Assembly: GCA_017938245.1 (NCBI GenBank)
Contig: JAGBBX010000018.1
Span: forward strand, 1 to 64,000
Source: Bacteroidaceae bacterium
GTDB taxonomy: Bacteria; Bacteroidota; Bacteroidia; Bacteroidales; Bacteroidaceae
Direction of reading: 5' to 3'
DNA: 64,000 nt
A model generated the notes under the pieces. It searched no databases. It was given only the letters and a program-made list of their open reading frames with translations, and was not told the origin of the DNA. Shown piece after piece: positions 63,092 to 64,000 of this stretch (position 1 is the stretch's first letter; the number at the start of each line of letters is the position of its first letter). The position numbers and the translations under genes are program-made.

Positions 63092-64000
63092 TGGATTGTA
63101 TGATAAAAAGATATATAGAACCTGCAAGAGAGGAGTGGCAGCAGCTGTGTCTCCGCACTCTTGCCGACGACGCGCAGGTTGCCGAGCGTGTAAGAGAGAT
63201 TATTGCACAGGTCGAGCGTGAGGGCGACAATGCCATACGCTCACTCGCAAAAATAATTGATAAGGTAGAACTTTCGGCCATCGAGGTTACTCCCGAAGAG
63301 CGCAAAGAGGCTTATACTCTTGTGCCGCAGGAACTCCGCGAGGCGATAGCAAAGGCTGCAAATAATATAACAAAGTTTCATTTGGCGCAGCGTTTCGACC
63401 CTGTTCGCGTCGAGACGGTGCCCGGTGTGCTTTGCGTGCAGCGTGCAGTGCCAATAAACAGGGTGGGTCTATATGTCCCGGGAGGAACAGCGCCTCTCTT
63501 CTCGACGGTGCTTATGTTGGCCATTCCTGCTAAAGTGGCAGGTTGCAAAGAGATTGTAATGTGTACTCCCGCCGATAAGAGCGGTAAGGTGGCACCTGCG
63601 GTGCTTTTTGCTGCTGCTGTATGTGGTGTGGAACGAATTTTCAAAGTGGGTGGTGCGCAGGCTGTGGCTGCAATGGCCTACGGAACCGAGACAATCCCTG
63701 CGGTAGATAAAATCTTCGGCCCCGGTAACAGATACGTTACAAAGGCAAAGGAATTGCTATCGACAAAAGTCGCGATTGATATGCCGGCAGGTCCCTCCGA
63801 GGTGCTTGTGCTTGCCGACGACGAGGCTGTACCATCGTTTGTGGCAAGCGACCTTTTGTCGCAGGCCGAGCACGGTGCCGATTCGCAGACAATTCTTGTC
63901 TGCTCAAACTCTTCGATAGCCGATGCTGTCGCTTCCGAGCTTGACAAGCAGTTGCAACAGCTACCGCGTAAGGAGATTGCGCAAAAAGCCCTTGAAAATA
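63091..64000 (+). CDS. hisD: histidinol dehydrogenase (3' end beyond window)
   Basis: Open to the end of the window, at least 303 residues. Oxidises L-histidinol to histidine in two NAD-dependent steps. Seen: QRAVPINRVGLYVPGGTAPLFSTVLML near 118-145 (RVGLYVPGG signature), VGGAQAVAAMAYGTETIP near 188-205, KIFGPGNRYVTKAKELL near 208-225 and DMPAGPSEVLVLADDEA near 230-247. The start could be ATG 63091, overlapping the hisG stop, or ATG 63100; both give nearly the same protein. Zinc-binding residues downstream are outside the window. Second gene of the his operon. Confidence 0.95.
   Translation, partial: MDCMIKRYIEPAREEWQQLCLRTLADDAQVAERVREIIAQVEREGDNAIRSLAKIIDKVELSAIEVTPEERKEAYTLVPQELREAIAKAANNITKFHLAQRFDPVRVETVPGVLCVQRAVPINRVGLYVPGGTAPLFSTVLMLAIPAKVAGCKEIVMCTPADKSGKVAPAVLFAAAVCGVERIFKVGGAQAVAAMAYGTETIPAVDKIFGPGNRYVTKAKELLSTKVAIDMPAGPSEVLVLADDEAVPSFVASDLLSQAEHGADSQTILVCSNSSIADAVASELDKQLQQLPRKEIAQKALEN

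Overview
The window is a chromosomal segment of a member of the order Bacteroidales. Support comes from promoters of the Bacteroidota type (TTTG, about 20 bp, TAnnTTTG, usually ending in TTTGC), start sites in A-rich leaders without Shine-Dalgarno sequences, the bL28-bL33-DUF4295 gene trio, DUF4494, DUF4827, DUF5686, a carboxypeptidase-regulatory-domain TonB receptor and an RprX/RprY-like sensor-regulator pair. The core genes are of medium GC. The first 9.5 kb is clearly AT-rich.

Region 1 (1-9815) is a genomic island at the 3' end of a tRNA-Arg(TCT) gene. It holds the C-terminal 1.77 kresidues of a helicase/Vsr-type nuclease/DUF3320 giant protein, a DUF2971 protein, an FRG-domain protein, a 27-bp inverted-repeat element and a truncated tyrosine recombinase. 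The integrase has lost its catalytic tyrosine, so the island looks locked in place. The gene content suggests anti-phage or anti-plasmid defence (inference).

Region 2 (10.0-23.2 kb) is core metabolism and envelope: a Crp/Fnr regulator, miaA, a lipid kinase, kdsA, a DUF5686 outer-membrane protein, a glycogen cluster (debranching enzyme, glycosyltransferase, GH57 protein) and a TonB-dependent receptor. The GH57 protein appears to have lost both catalytic residues. Region 3 (23.4-27.4 kb) is a secreted GH29 fucosidase followed by a secreted multidomain protein.

Region 4 (27.5-36.1 kb) holds tsaD, pncC-like cinA C-domain, rpmB-rpmG-DUF4295, rpe, comEC, a DHH phosphoesterase, a DUF4827 lipoprotein and glmM. 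Region 5 (36.2-41.3 kb) holds a GH35 beta-galactosidase, a long transcribed leader with a very stable nested RNA structure in front of an AT-rich FISUMP-type lipoprotein, and hemW. Region 6 (41.4-53.8 kb) holds an EF-G2-type translation factor lacking the catalytic histidine, a sensor kinase/response regulator pair, rpsF-rpsR-rplI, and a very large double-kinase lipoprotein with its own response regulator and a membrane protein.

Region 7 (53.8-64.0 kb) holds an AMP-dependent acyl-CoA synthetase, a YggS-type PLP protein, DUF4494, a WecG/TagA glycosyltransferase, a degenerate malic-enzyme-like protein, a nitroreductase-DUF2520-KdsC-like-Maf operon, and the start of a histidine operon (hisG, hisD) behind a leader peptide with four His codons and an intrinsic terminator.

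The most notable signals not explained by ordinary annotation are the nested RNA at 38675-38867, a palindrome-containing promoter element (AAAGT-AA-ACTTT) found four times, two copies of which share a 49-bp exact inverted duplication, the apparent pseudoenzymes of the GH57 and malic families, and the island with its helically phased repeats next to the tRNA.
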